From the NCBI GenBank assembly GCA_046757645.1, contig JBHHYS010000018.1:1-33597 (forward strand): DNA of 33,597 bases, written 5' to 3'. A program made the translations under genes and the position numbers. Below the pieces are notes generated by a model. The model searched no databases. It worked only from the letters and a program-made list of their open reading frames with translations, and was not told where the DNA came from. Origin of the DNA: JBHHYS01 sp046757645 (GTDB taxonomy: Bacteria > Acidobacteriota > Terriglobia > Acidiferrales > 2-02-FULL-67-57). Each line of letters begins with the position of its first letter. Position 1 is the stretch's first letter. Below, piece after piece: positions 16,020-24,022 of this stretch.

Positions 16020-16048
16020 TTGACCAGGCGGTAGGCGAAACCTATAAT
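16020..16048 (+). promoter_or_regulatory. strong promoter of thiolase gene
   Basis: TTGACC (16020-16025), 17 bp, TATAAT (16043-16048). The leader is about 18 nt, with AAGGAG at 16061-16066. Confidence 0.85.
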
Positions 16049-16072
16049 CGCGGGGGACCAAAGGAGTAAGCC

Positions 16073-17251
16073 ATGAAACGGGCCGTGATAGTGAGTGCCG
16101 TGCGCACCGCGATTGGCAAATTTCAAGGGGCGCTGACGCCGTTTTCAGCGACCGAACTGGGAGCCAAGGTAGTCTCCGAAGCGGTGCGGCGCGCGAGCGT
16201 GGAGCCCGAGCGGGTGGACGAAATCATCATGGGCAACGTGGTCTCGGCGGGCCTGGGGCAGAACCCGGCGCGGCAGGCGGGCTTGCGCGGCGGACTCCGA
16301 CCGCAAGTAGCGGCGATGACAATTAATAAGGTGTGCGGGTCGGGGCTGAAGGCGGTGGCGCTGGCGGCGCAGGCAATTGCCACCGACAACGCCGAAGTGC
16401 TGGTGGCCGGCGGGATGGAATCGATGAGCAACTGCCCCTATCTGCTGCCGAAGGCGCGGGAGGGCTATCGCCTGGGCCACGGCCAACTGCTCGACTCCAT
16501 GATCACCGACGGCCTCTGGGAGGCCTACGAAGACTTTCACATGGGCAACACCGCGGAATTGGTTGCGGAGAAATACAAGATCAGCCGCGAGGAACAGGAC
16601 CGCTTCGCCCTGGAAAGCCACCAGAAGGCGGTGAAGGCGACCAAGGAGTGCCGGTTCAAATCCCAGATTCTCCCCATCGAGATTCCACAAAAGAAGGGCC
16701 AGCCCATCGTCTTCCAGAAGGACGAAAGTCCTCGCGAAGACACCTCGCTCGATGAGCTGGCCAAGCTCAAGCCGGTGTTCAAGACGGACGGAACGGTGAC
16801 GGCGGGCAACGCCCCCGGCACCAATGACGGCGCCGCGGCGCTGGTGGTGACGTCCGAAGAGTGGGCCTCGGAGAACGGCAAGACGCCAATGGCGCGCATC
16901 GTGGGCCAGGCGGTGAGCGGCGTGGAGCCGAAGTGGGTGATGATGGCCCCGGTGGACGCGGTGAACCGGCTGCTGAAGAAGATCGGCTGGAAGCGGGAGA
17001 GGGTTGACCTGATCGAACTGAACGAAGCCTTTGCGGTGCAGGCGCTGGCGGTGATGCGCGAGCTGAGGCTTGACCCCGCCAGGGTGAACGTCAACGGGGG
17101 CGCGGTGGCTCTGGGGCATCCCATCGGGGCCAGTGGGGCGCGCATTCTGGTGACGCTGCTGCACGAGATGGCGGTGCGCCAAGCCAAGCGGGGCATCGCC
17201 GCGCTCTGCTTGGGCGGAGGGAACGCGGTGGCGCTGGCGGTGGAGCGCTAA
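16073..17251 (+). CDS. acetyl-CoA C-acetyltransferase (thiolase)
   Basis: A 392-residue thiolase, normal length for the family, catalysing acetoacetyl-CoA formation or cleavage. The N-terminus is typical (VIVSAVRTAIGKFQGAL). The acylated Cys is in INKVCGSGLKAV (about residue 89), with downstream GGMESMSNCPY. The catalytic His is in NVNGGAVALGHPIGASGAR, and the second Cys in ALCLGGGNAVAL. Start ATG 16073 has AAGGAG 6 nt upstream and a consensus promoter. It stands alone metabolically here; no beta-oxidation or PHB genes are adjacent, so whether it is degradative or biosynthetic cannot be told. The VKOR-family gene follows 34 bp later and may be cotranscribed. Confidence 0.94.
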   Translation: MKRAVIVSAVRTAIGKFQGALTPFSATELGAKVVSEAVRRASVEPERVDEIIMGNVVSAGLGQNPARQAGLRGGLRPQVAAMTINKVCGSGLKAVALAAQAIATDNAEVLVAGGMESMSNCPYLLPKAREGYRLGHGQLLDSMITDGLWEAYEDFHMGNTAELVAEKYKISREEQDRFALESHQKAVKATKECRFKSQILPIEIPQKKGQPIVFQKDESPREDTSLDELAKLKPVFKTDGTVTAGNAPGTNDGAAALVVTSEEWASENGKTPMARIVGQAVSGVEPKWVMMAPVDAVNRLLKKIGWKRERVDLIELNEAFAVQALAVMRELRLDPARVNVNGGAVALGHPIGASGARILVTLLHEMAVRQAKRGIAALCLGGGNAVALAVER

Positions 17252-17285
17252 GCTCGGCCCGGGCGGCGGGAGCAGGCAGGTTGCG

Positions 17286-17705
17286 TTGACCGCGTGGATG
17301 TTGTTGGGGTTGGCGATTCTGGGGGTGGTGATTTCTCTCTACTTCACGCTGGCTTATTACGAGCGGGTGGACTCGCGGGAAATTCCCTCGGCTTTGTGCC
17401 GGGGCGAGGAACGCACCTGTGTCACCATCCTCGACACCCCCTATGCGCGCTTCTTCGGGGTGCCGAATGCCGTGCTGGGCATCGGCTTCTATCTCTTCAC
17501 CGGGGTGGTGGCCGCGCTGACGCTGGCCGAGGCGCTGCCGCGCTGGTTGTGGCAAGTGAACCTGGTGGGGGCGGCTGGCACCGTGTTGCTGGCGCCTTAT
17601 CTGGTGTGGGCGCTGGCGGCGCGGCTGAAGACCTGGTGCCGACTGTGACTGCTCAGCCACGTCGTGAACGTGGCCATCTTGCTTTTGTTGTGGCAAGGGG
17701 TGTAG
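17286..17705 (+). CDS. VKOR-family thiol oxidoreductase, candidate selenoprotein (TGA at 17646-17648 read as Sec)
   Basis: A membrane protein of the vitamin K epoxide reductase family, which reoxidises DsbA-like proteins and passes electrons to quinone. The frame from TTG 17286 (or ATG 17298) has TM1 (LLGLAILGVVISLYF), the loop cysteine pair C38-x6-C45, and the family segment ARFFGVPNAVLGIGFYL. Further helices follow, up to KTWCRL, where TGA intervenes after C118-R-L. The same frame continues with LLSHVVNVAILLLLWQGV and ends at TAG 17703. The TGA thus occupies the second Cys of the catalytic CxxC, and the missing last helix lies just beyond it; human VKORC1 reads CIVC followed by a helix containing INV. 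With readthrough the protein is 139 residues, complete for the family; without it there would be 120. No selenocysteine machinery genes are in the window. Nonsense mutation of a Cys codon is the main alternative. Confidence 0.7.
17656..17674 (+). promoter_or_regulatory. candidate bacterial SECIS hairpin
   Basis: GCCACGT pairs with ACGTGGC (7 bp) around the loop CGTGA, starting 7 nt after the in-frame TGA. The loop carries GT (GU in RNA) with G in second position, as bacterial SECIS loops commonly do. Fourteen nt separate the TGA from the loop, about 4 nt shorter than in E. coli fdhF. The hairpin is followed by T-rich coding sequence, so weak transcription termination is an alternative reading. 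Confidence 0.45.
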
Positions 17706-17714
17706 AAGCAGACG

Positions 17715-17972
17715 ATGGAAGAAACGGTGCGCATTTGGGTGGGTCTCAACCTTCTCCAGGCACAGATGATGAAGCAAGCCCTGCTGGACAGCGGCATTGA
17801 CTGCTTTGCCGACCGCGACTTGGGGGTGATTCCCGCCGGCGAATTCGCCGAGATCGGCCTCTGGGTGGGCAAGCAGCAGGAAGCCCGGGCGCGGGCGCTG
17901 CTCGCTGAGATGGAAGAAAAAATGAGCGCGCAGCTGGAGAGGAACTTTCCCGAGGACAACCCCGAGGGTTAG
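17715..17972 (+). CDS. DUF2007-family small protein
   Basis: An 85-residue cytoplasmic protein that matches the DUF2007 pattern (putative prokaryotic signal-transducing protein): a start on sequence acquisition from both ends (LLQAQMMKQALLDSGIDCFA), a central DLGVIPAGEFAEIGLWV, and a helical tail (EARARALLAEMEEKM). This is a PII-like ferredoxin fold of unknown function. The ATG at 17715 lies 9 bp after the TAG that ends the read-through VKOR frame, and the stop is 31 bp before recA, so it probably sits in one transcript with both. Confidence 0.8.
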   Translation: MEETVRIWVGLNLLQAQMMKQALLDSGIDCFADRDLGVIPAGEFAEIGLWVGKQQEARARALLAEMEEKMSAQLERNFPEDNPEG

Positions 17973-18003
17973 CACTCGAACACTGAAGGAAGGAGAGACA
18001 TTG

Positions 18004-19062
18004 ATGGGGGATGATCGCAAACGCCAGATTGACCTGGCGATTACGCAAATCGAGAAACAGTTCGGCAAAGGTTCGATCATGCGCCTGGGGACGAAGGGCG
18101 TCCTGGTGCCCGTGCAGGTGATTCCCACCGGCTCGCTGGCACTGGACGCCGCACTGGGCGTGGGGGGAATGCCCCGCGGGCGGGTGGTGGAAATCTTCGG
18201 GCCGGAAGCTGGGGGCAAGTCCACGTTGGCATTGCACGTGGTCGCCCAAGCGCAGAAGCGGGGCGGCCTAGCGGCTTTCATCGACGCGGAACATGCCCTG
18301 GACGCCAACTACGCCCGACGCCTAGGGGTGGACGTGGAAAATCTCCTGGTCTCGCAGCCCGACTACGGCGAGCAGGCCCTCGAAGTCGCCGAAACCTTGA
18401 TTCGCTCCGGGGCGGTGGACGTGGTGGTGGTGGATTCGGTGGCGGCGTTGGTGCCCAAAACCGAGCTCGAAGGCGAGATGGGCGAGCCGCAGATGGGGCT
18501 GCAAGCCCGGCTGATGTCGCAGGCCTTGCGGAAACTGAAGGCGATTGTCGGCAAGTCCAAAACCTGCCTGATCTTCATCAACCAGCTCCGGGAAAAGATC
18601 GGAGTGATGTTTGGCAATCCCGAAACCACGCCCGGGGGCCGGGCACTGAAGTTCTATTCCGACGTGCGCATCGATATCCGCCGCATCGCCGCCATCAAAG
18701 AAGCCGACCGCATCATCGGAAACCACGTCCGGGCCAAGGTGGTGAAAAACAAGCTGGCCGCGCCGTTTCGGGATGCCGAATTCGATCTGATCTATGGCGA
18801 AGGCATTTCCCGGGAGACCGACCTGCTGGACCTCGGGGTGGCACAGGGGGTCGTCGAAAAGAGCGGGGCCTGGTATTCGCTGGGGGGAGAGCGGATCGGG
18901 CAGGGGCGCGAGAGCACCCGGCGCTTTCTGCGCGACAACCCCGACGTGTGCGACAAACTCGAACAAACTCTCCGGGAGAAGCTGGGGCTGGGCGGTGCTC
19001 CTCAAGGGGAGGCGGCCGCCGAGGTGGAGCCGGAGCGGTCTCCGCGAAACCGCTCGCGCTGA
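18004..19062 (+). CDS. recA: recombinase A
   Basis: A 352-residue strand-exchange ATPase with standard length and organisation. Motifs are GPEAGGKST (66-74; Walker A), FIDAEHALDANYARRLGVD, SQPDYGEQALEV, VVVDSVAALVPKTELEGEMG (Walker B plus L1 region), INQLREKIGVMFGNPETTPG (L2) and a C-terminal basic domain. The P-loop differs from the usual GPESSGKT by Ala-Gly for Ser-Ser but still fits GxxxxGK[ST]. AAGGAAGGAG precedes the start; the TTG at 18001 is immediately followed by ATG 18004, which I prefer. I could not find a convincing LexA box in the upstream bases. DUF2007 lies directly upstream. Confidence 0.97.
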   Translation: MGDDRKRQIDLAITQIEKQFGKGSIMRLGTKGVLVPVQVIPTGSLALDAALGVGGMPRGRVVEIFGPEAGGKSTLALHVVAQAQKRGGLAAFIDAEHALDANYARRLGVDVENLLVSQPDYGEQALEVAETLIRSGAVDVVVVDSVAALVPKTELEGEMGEPQMGLQARLMSQALRKLKAIVGKSKTCLIFINQLREKIGVMFGNPETTPGGRALKFYSDVRIDIRRIAAIKEADRIIGNHVRAKVVKNKLAAPFRDAEFDLIYGEGISRETDLLDLGVAQGVVEKSGAWYSLGGERIGQGRESTRRFLRDNPDVCDKLEQTLREKLGLGGAPQGEAAAEVEPERSPRNRSR

Positions 19063-19105
19063 GCCCACACCACTGTTCCCCCCTACACCCGCGCGCAGAA
19101 AAATA

Positions 19106-19135
19106 TTGCCTGAAGGCACCATCCAGACCTAGAAT
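19106..19135 (+). promoter_or_regulatory. probable promoter of the transpeptidase gene
   Basis: TTGCCT (19106-19111), 18 bp, TAGAAT (19130-19135), in the 126-bp gap after recA. Confidence 0.5.
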
Positions 19136-19188
19136 GGCCCCCGGCCCGCAGCGCCACTACTCGAGACATCCGGGTTCGGAGCAAACTC

Positions 19189-20310
19189 ATGCAAAGCTCA
19201 CGGGCGTGGCGCTGGTCTCTTCCACTGATTTTTCTCCTCAGTGTCCCCCCTCCCTCGACTCTCTTTGCGCAGGCAATAAACAGCGCCGCTGAGAAGCCGG
19301 TCTTGCTGGCGGCGAAAAGGAAAAAATCATCGCGGCGGCGGCCGGGGTACACTGTCTCGAGCTACGGCAATCCCACCGCGAAGGACCGCGCCGAGGGCGA
19401 GGTCCCGGCGGTGCGCCAAGTGGCGGCGCGCGCCCTGGGCCGCTTCAATGGCAGCGTGGTGGTGGTGGAGGCCGATAGCGGGCGGGTGTTGACCATCGTC
19501 AATCAAGCGCTGGCGCTCTCGGCCGGGTTTAAGCCCTGTTCGACCATCAAACTGGCGGTGGCGCTAGCGGCGCTGGAAGAGAGGCTGATCACCAGCGACA
19601 CCTTACTGCGGGTCTCCCGCCACCAGTCGATCAACCTCACGGAAGCCCTGGCCTACTCGAACAATCCTTTCTTTGAGATTCTGGGGCGGCGGCTGGGCTT
19701 CGAGAAAGTGGCTTCCTACGCACGCCTGCTCGGCTTTGGCGAGCTAGGGGGCTATCTGATCGAGGACGAATACCCCGGGAGCTTTCCCACCTGGCAGCCG
19801 GCCAACGGTGGGGTGGCGCGGATGTCGAGTTTTGGCGAGGGAATCAAGGTCACCCCGTTGCAGTTGGCGGCGCTGATGGCGGCCTTTGCCAATGGAGGCA
19901 CGCTCTACTATCTCCAGTACCCCCGCACGGAAGAGGAGCAGATTCGCTTCAAGCCCCGCGTGAAGCGCCACCTGCCCATCGAGCGCTGGCTACCGGAGCT
20001 GCGTGCCGGGATGGAGGCGGCGGTGCTCTACGGCACCGCCCGGGTGAGCGCCGAAGCGGAGGAACACATCCTGGGGAAGACCGGCACCTGCCGCGACGAG
20101 CGCGCCCGGCTGGGCTGGTTCGCTTCCTACGGCGAGCTGCCCCCGGGCAGGCGTCTGGTGGTCGTGGTGCTGCTGCGCGGTGGGCGGGCCTTGAACGGCT
20201 CGAAAGCTGCCGAGATCGCCGGCCAGGTCTACCGCGGCTTGAGCGAGTCCTACGTGCTGGCGAGCCATCCCGAGGAGCCCGCTGCGCCCGCAGCCTCCAG
20301 CGGCCACTAG
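19189..20310 (+). CDS. periplasmic penicillin-binding / beta-lactamase-fold transpeptidase
   Basis: A 373-residue exported serine enzyme. The signal peptide (SLPLIFLLSVPPPSTLFAQ) is followed by a basic stretch (KRKKSSRRR) and one transpeptidase domain. Active-site motifs are S118-T-I-K121, S157-N-N159 and K297-T-G-T300, the SxxK, SxN and KTG boxes of penicillin-binding proteins and class D beta-lactamases. The segment MSSFGEGIKVTPLQLAALMA is typical of PBP transpeptidase domains. It lacks the N-terminal dimerisation or glycosyltransferase domain of large PBPs, so it is a small stand-alone D,D-acting enzyme. A role in peptidoglycan crosslinking or a beta-lactam-hydrolysing relative are both possible; I favour the former because of the PBP-like SFGEG segment. 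Confidence 0.85.
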   Translation: MQSSRAWRWSLPLIFLLSVPPPSTLFAQAINSAAEKPVLLAAKRKKSSRRRPGYTVSSYGNPTAKDRAEGEVPAVRQVAARALGRFNGSVVVVEADSGRVLTIVNQALALSAGFKPCSTIKLAVALAALEERLITSDTLLRVSRHQSINLTEALAYSNNPFFEILGRRLGFEKVASYARLLGFGELGGYLIEDEYPGSFPTWQPANGGVARMSSFGEGIKVTPLQLAALMAAFANGGTLYYLQYPRTEEEQIRFKPRVKRHLPIERWLPELRAGMEAAVLYGTARVSAEAEEHILGKTGTCRDERARLGWFASYGELPPGRRLVVVVLLRGGRALNGSKAAEIAGQVYRGLSESYVLASHPEEPAAPAASSGH

Positions 20311-20410
20311 CTGCTCATCACCCCCGGCTCGATTGAATCACCTTGCCAACCCGGGCGCCCGGGGTGTACGTCTTAAGACGATGAGCCAGAGGCCGAAGGA
20401 GAAGCCGCGG

Positions 20411-23095
20411 ATGAGTAAGGCTCGCAGATCACTTCTTGTTCTGGGAGCACTGGTCGTATTGCTGGCGGGCGCGGCCGCAGTCTTTGTGGCCACATTCGAC
20501 CCCAACCCCTACCGGGGCTTCATCCTCTCGCAGTTGAGCCGCTCGGTGAACCGCCCGGTGGAAGCCGCCGAGCTGGAATTGCAGCTCTTCCCGCTGCGGC
20601 TGCGGCTGAGACAACTGCGCATCCCCGAAGACCCCCGCTTCGGCGGCGAGGAGTTCATCCGCGCCCAAGCGGTGCAGTTCGACTTCAGCCTGGGGTCGCT
20701 GCTGCGCGGCCAGCCGGAACTGCAGGCGCTCGAACTCGACCGGCCGACCGTCTATCTCCGCCAGAATGCCGCCGGGCAGTGGAACCTGGCCACGCTGGCT
20801 GCCGCCCCCGGAGAGGAAAAAGAAAACGCGGCACCGGCGGGGCCACCCGCCAAGCCCCGGTTGCGGAACTGGCTGTTGCGGGACGGAACGATAGTGGTCG
20901 AGCGCGCCGGCCAGCCACCCCTTCGTCTCACCGGCGTGGAATTGGTGGTCAGAAACCTGAGCACGACCGCAGCGTTCCCCTTCCGCCTGGCGGTGAGTTT
21001 TTCACCCCAGAGCCGGGTCAGCGGCCAGGGGCGGCTGGGCCCGCTGAATTCGACTGCGCCCGCGAGGACGCCGCTCACCGCAGAGTTAAGGCTCGAAAAC
21101 TTCCCCCCTGCGGCGCTCGCATCGCTGCTGGAGGTACCGGCAACCCTGGCGCGACTCGGCCCGCTCAGCGGAACCCTGCAGGTTGATTCGAAAGCAGAGG
21201 GAATCTCACTGGCGGGCAGGGTGGATCTCCTGGGCCGCCAGCGCGGAGACAACGTTTCCCTGCAGTTGGCCGCCAGCTTGGCGGGGGACTTCCGCCGCCT
21301 AGTGGTGCGGGATGCCGTGGTTGAATACGGCGGGGCGCGGCTGCGGGGAAGCGGCCGCGCGAGCCTGGCCCCGCCGGCAGCCAAGCGGTTCGACTTCGCG
21401 CTGAAGACCTCGAATGCTGAACTGGGGACCTTGGGGCAGCTTGCCCGCCGGATGGGTTTCACGCCGCCGGACGTGGCCCCACCGGTGACAGGCAAGCTGA
21501 CCGCCGACCTCAAAGCCAGCGGCACCCCGCAGGCGTGGCGGCTCACCGGCACAGCCACGCTCCGCGACCTTGCCGTGACCGCGCCGGCGCTCCCGGAGCC
21601 GGTGCGCATCGCCAAACTCGAGCTGGCGCTCGAGCCCACCCGCATCTCCACTCAGCCCTTCACCGCGCGATTGGGGAATCAACTGCGGGCCCGGATCAAT
21701 TTTCGCCTGGACAATTATCGGACTCGACCCGCCCTCCAGGCCCGGGTGGAGACCGAAGCGGCCGACCTGGGAGCACTGCTGGGGCTGCTACGAACCATGG
21801 GGGCCGATCCGCTGCCGGCGGGTGAGGCCAGCGGGCGCATCAGCACCACAATGGCCGTGAGCGGGTTGCTGGGCGAAAAACGCCCCCGGCTGACGTTCAG
21901 CGGCCAGGCGCAACTCCGGAGCGCGTCCGTCCAGCTGACGACGCTGGCCGCCCCGCTGCGCATTGCGGAGGTGAACGTGGCTTTCGGCCCCAACTATCTG
22001 GAGCTGACGAATCTGCGCCTGGCCGCGGCCGGGGCAAAGGTGGACGGCTCGCTCCGGGTGGACAACTTCGCCGCGCCTCGGGTTGGCTTCGATCTCCGCG
22101 GCGACACGTTGGACACGGATAGATTGCAGGCATTGTTTGCCCCACCCCGGCGCGCCCCCACAGCCGGGCCCGCCGGACGCCGGCAGCTGGGGGATAGCTT
22201 CTTGCCGGTCGTGCATGCGCAGGGGAAGTCAACCGAGTGGTTCGGGCGACTCCGGGGGCAGGGACGGCTGGCCTTCAACCGGGTACGACATGGCACGCTG
22301 ACGCTGGCGCCGTTTTCCGCTTCGGTGGCGCTCGCCAACCGGGTGATCACTTGCGACCCCATCGAGTTCGGCCTCTACGATGGCCGAGGCCACGGCCGCT
22401 TGAGGGTAAACCTGGAGGGGGCCGACCCGGTGACCGAGTTCCAAGGCCGGCTGCGCAACGTCAAGGTGAACAAACTCCTCTCCGAAAACTCGAAGTCGAA
22501 GGACCGGCTGTACGGCCGCCTGGGCGGGAGGGTCGAAGTGCGCTTCGTGGGGAATGAACGACAGCGGATTATGCAGTCGGCCGAAGGAAAGGGACGGTTG
22601 AGCCTGGCGAAGGGACGCCTGGCGCAGGTCAGCCTGAGCCGCGAGCTGGAGTCAATGGGCCAACTGAGCGGCTTGCGCTTCCAGCGAAAGCAAACGCCGA
22701 TCGAGGACCTGACGATCCGCTTCCAGATCGCCGACGGCTGGGTGCGGACCGGGAAGCTGACGCTGCGCACGCCCGAGTTGACCATGACCGCCGCGGGCGG
22801 GTTCAGTCTGGAGGACGAGCTGGCCTTTGAGGCCACGGCTACCTTCACGCCCGAGGCCAGCCAGCGGATGACCCAGCGCAGCCCCCTGGGCGCGCTGGTC
22901 AGCAACTTCTTCCGCGACGACCAGGGCCGGGTGGTGATCCCGTTGCTGATCGAGGGCACGTTCGCCCAGCCGACGTTTACTCTGGACGTGGGGCGGTTGG
23001 TCGAGATGAAGCTGCGCCGGGGGCGCACCCAACCCGGCGGGCGCCGGGGCAACATCTTCGACCGCCTGCGCCGGCGCAAGAAGCCGCCGCAGTGA
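20411..23095 (+). CDS. AsmA-family envelope protein
   Basis: An 894-residue protein anchored by one N-terminal membrane helix (SLLVLGALVVLLAGAAAVFVA) and otherwise periplasmic. The AsmA N-terminal pattern is clear (NPYRGFILSQLSRSVNRPVE, then ELQLFPLRLRLRQLRI). Long beta-rich repeats follow, and an AsmA C-terminal domain (AEGKGRLSLAKGRLAQVSL, LTIRFQIADGWVRTGKL, GGFSLEDELAFEATATF). AsmA-like proteins are thought to bridge the periplasm and take part in lipid transport to the outer membrane. I chose ATG 20411, with AAGGAG 9 nt upstream; ATG 20381 and TTG 20333 are in frame but lack a Shine-Dalgarno. The C-terminal tail is very basic (RRGNIFDRLRRRKK). Confidence 0.9.
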   Translation: MSKARRSLLVLGALVVLLAGAAAVFVATFDPNPYRGFILSQLSRSVNRPVEAAELELQLFPLRLRLRQLRIPEDPRFGGEEFIRAQAVQFDFSLGSLLRGQPELQALELDRPTVYLRQNAAGQWNLATLAAAPGEEKENAAPAGPPAKPRLRNWLLRDGTIVVERAGQPPLRLTGVELVVRNLSTTAAFPFRLAVSFSPQSRVSGQGRLGPLNSTAPARTPLTAELRLENFPPAALASLLEVPATLARLGPLSGTLQVDSKAEGISLAGRVDLLGRQRGDNVSLQLAASLAGDFRRLVVRDAVVEYGGARLRGSGRASLAPPAAKRFDFALKTSNAELGTLGQLARRMGFTPPDVAPPVTGKLTADLKASGTPQAWRLTGTATLRDLAVTAPALPEPVRIAKLELALEPTRISTQPFTARLGNQLRARINFRLDNYRTRPALQARVETEAADLGALLGLLRTMGADPLPAGEASGRISTTMAVSGLLGEKRPRLTFSGQAQLRSASVQLTTLAAPLRIAEVNVAFGPNYLELTNLRLAAAGAKVDGSLRVDNFAAPRVGFDLRGDTLDTDRLQALFAPPRRAPTAGPAGRRQLGDSFLPVVHAQGKSTEWFGRLRGQGRLAFNRVRHGTLTLAPFSASVALANRVITCDPIEFGLYDGRGHGRLRVNLEGADPVTEFQGRLRNVKVNKLLSENSKSKDRLYGRLGGRVEVRFVGNERQRIMQSAEGKGRLSLAKGRLAQVSLSRELESMGQLSGLRFQRKQTPIEDLTIRFQIADGWVRTGKLTLRTPELTMTAAGGFSLEDELAFEATATFTPEASQRMTQRSPLGALVSNFFRDDQGRVVIPLLIEGTFAQPTFTLDVGRLVEMKLRRGRTQPGGRRGNIFDRLRRRKKPPQ

Positions 23096-23172
23096 GCGAC
23101 GCAGCCGCGCTCGCCCTGGCAGCACTGTCTGTGTAATTCTTGCCAGCGCACGGCTCCCGGCAGGAGCGCGAG

Positions 23173-23412
23173 ATGACCTATTTGGAAGTGGGCTACCGCT
23201 ACACGGGTCCGCTGGGCCCGGCGCAGATGGAGCGGATGGGCGAGCTTCCCGGCACCTACGGCATCCGCCGCATTCGTCTGGATGAAACCAACTGTCTGGT
23301 GCAGATCGAGTACGATGCCTCGCGGCTCACGGAAACCGAGGTGGTGCACTGCTTCCGTCGTGCCGGCATTCCGTTGACGGAAAAGGTGGACGCCAATTCC
23401 CTTCGGGGTTGA
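23173..23412 (+). CDS. small conserved-looking protein of unknown function
   Basis: A 79-residue soluble protein, starting at ATG 23173 with GGAG 6 nt upstream; a longer frame from 23140 has no ribosome-binding site. The alternation of beta-like (YLEVGYRYTG, IRRIRLDE, LVQIEYDAS) and helical (PAQMERMGEL, ETEVVHCFRRAG) segments is compatible with a compact ferredoxin-like fold of the heavy-metal-associated domain type, but there is no CxxC metal motif. It follows the AsmA gene by 77 bp on the same strand. Function unknown. Confidence 0.65.
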   Translation: MTYLEVGYRYTGPLGPAQMERMGELPGTYGIRRIRLDETNCLVQIEYDASRLTETEVVHCFRRAGIPLTEKVDANSLRG

Positions 23413-23971
23413 ACGGGTTTCGGCCGAGGTCTGCCTGGCTCGGAGCCGCCAAGCCTATCCTGGTGGAAGGTGGCGGCCCACGTTTTGATGGGGGTCCGAG
23501 CCGGCTTGGGAACGACCGACCCGGTTTGGGGGTTGGCGATGCAGTTTCCTCCTAGCCTGAACCGAACTAGGCAGAGAAACAAACCAACAGCCCGGAGCCA
23601 GGTGCGGGGGTTGCGCCCGCCACGCTGACCACCAGGCTGCTGGTTCCGCAGAGCGCGAGCCGCCACTCTTCCGCTTTCGAAGTAGTGCACGCCACCGACC
23701 AAAGCCAGGGGCGAAAACTATATGGAAGGAAAGCACCTAGAGGAGATGCCGGGGCGTTGGTGGCGGGGGCGGCTCCCAAGACGGGAAGGGACCGTGCCCG
23801 TTCGGGAATCGTTCCACTGGGTGAGTTTTGAGCCAGAGAGTGCGGGGAGCGGGTTGGGGTAGGAAACCGCTGCGGCCATGCACCGCCTAGGCTCGCAACT
23901 GGTGAGCGCGAACCCGGGCCAATAAGCTGGAATCGAACTAGTTTTGGGCAGTGGCTCGCGAAGCTCCCTCG
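23413..23971 (+). other. 559-bp stretch without a recognisable gene
   Basis: No open frame here looks like a real gene; the minus-strand frames lack family resemblance, and one runs through the tRNA. It contains a two-part hairpin (GTTTC/GAAAC, 23544-23548 with 23576-23580, enclosing CCTAG/CTAGG, 23551-23555 with 23567-23571) and several smaller inverted repeats. It could hold decayed sequence or an uncharacterised RNA. Confidence 0.5.
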
Positions 23972-24001
23972 TTGACAACCTCTCTCGCCCGCCTCTAGAA
24001 T
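23972..24001 (+). promoter_or_regulatory. promoter of tRNA-Arg
   Basis: TTGACA (23972-23977), 18 bp, TAGAAT (23996-24001). The mature tRNA begins 22 nt after the -10. Confidence 0.75.
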
Positions 24002-24022
24002 CTTCGCAGGGAGTTGTGAAGC

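Noticed and set aside
17656..17690. Hairpin read as an intrinsic terminator of a short VKOR gene
   Set aside because: The stem is short, the T-rich part begins late and is interrupted by G and C, and the sequence also codes the expected last helix. Kept only as an alternative.
17970..18003. Possible SOS box before recA (GAAC half-site in CGAACACTGAAGG)
   Set aside because: Only a half-site; no matching second half at proper spacing.
23921..23945. tRNA-like T-loop (TTCGATTCC) on the minus strand
   Set aside because: No complementary T stem, acceptor or anticodon arm could be built around it.
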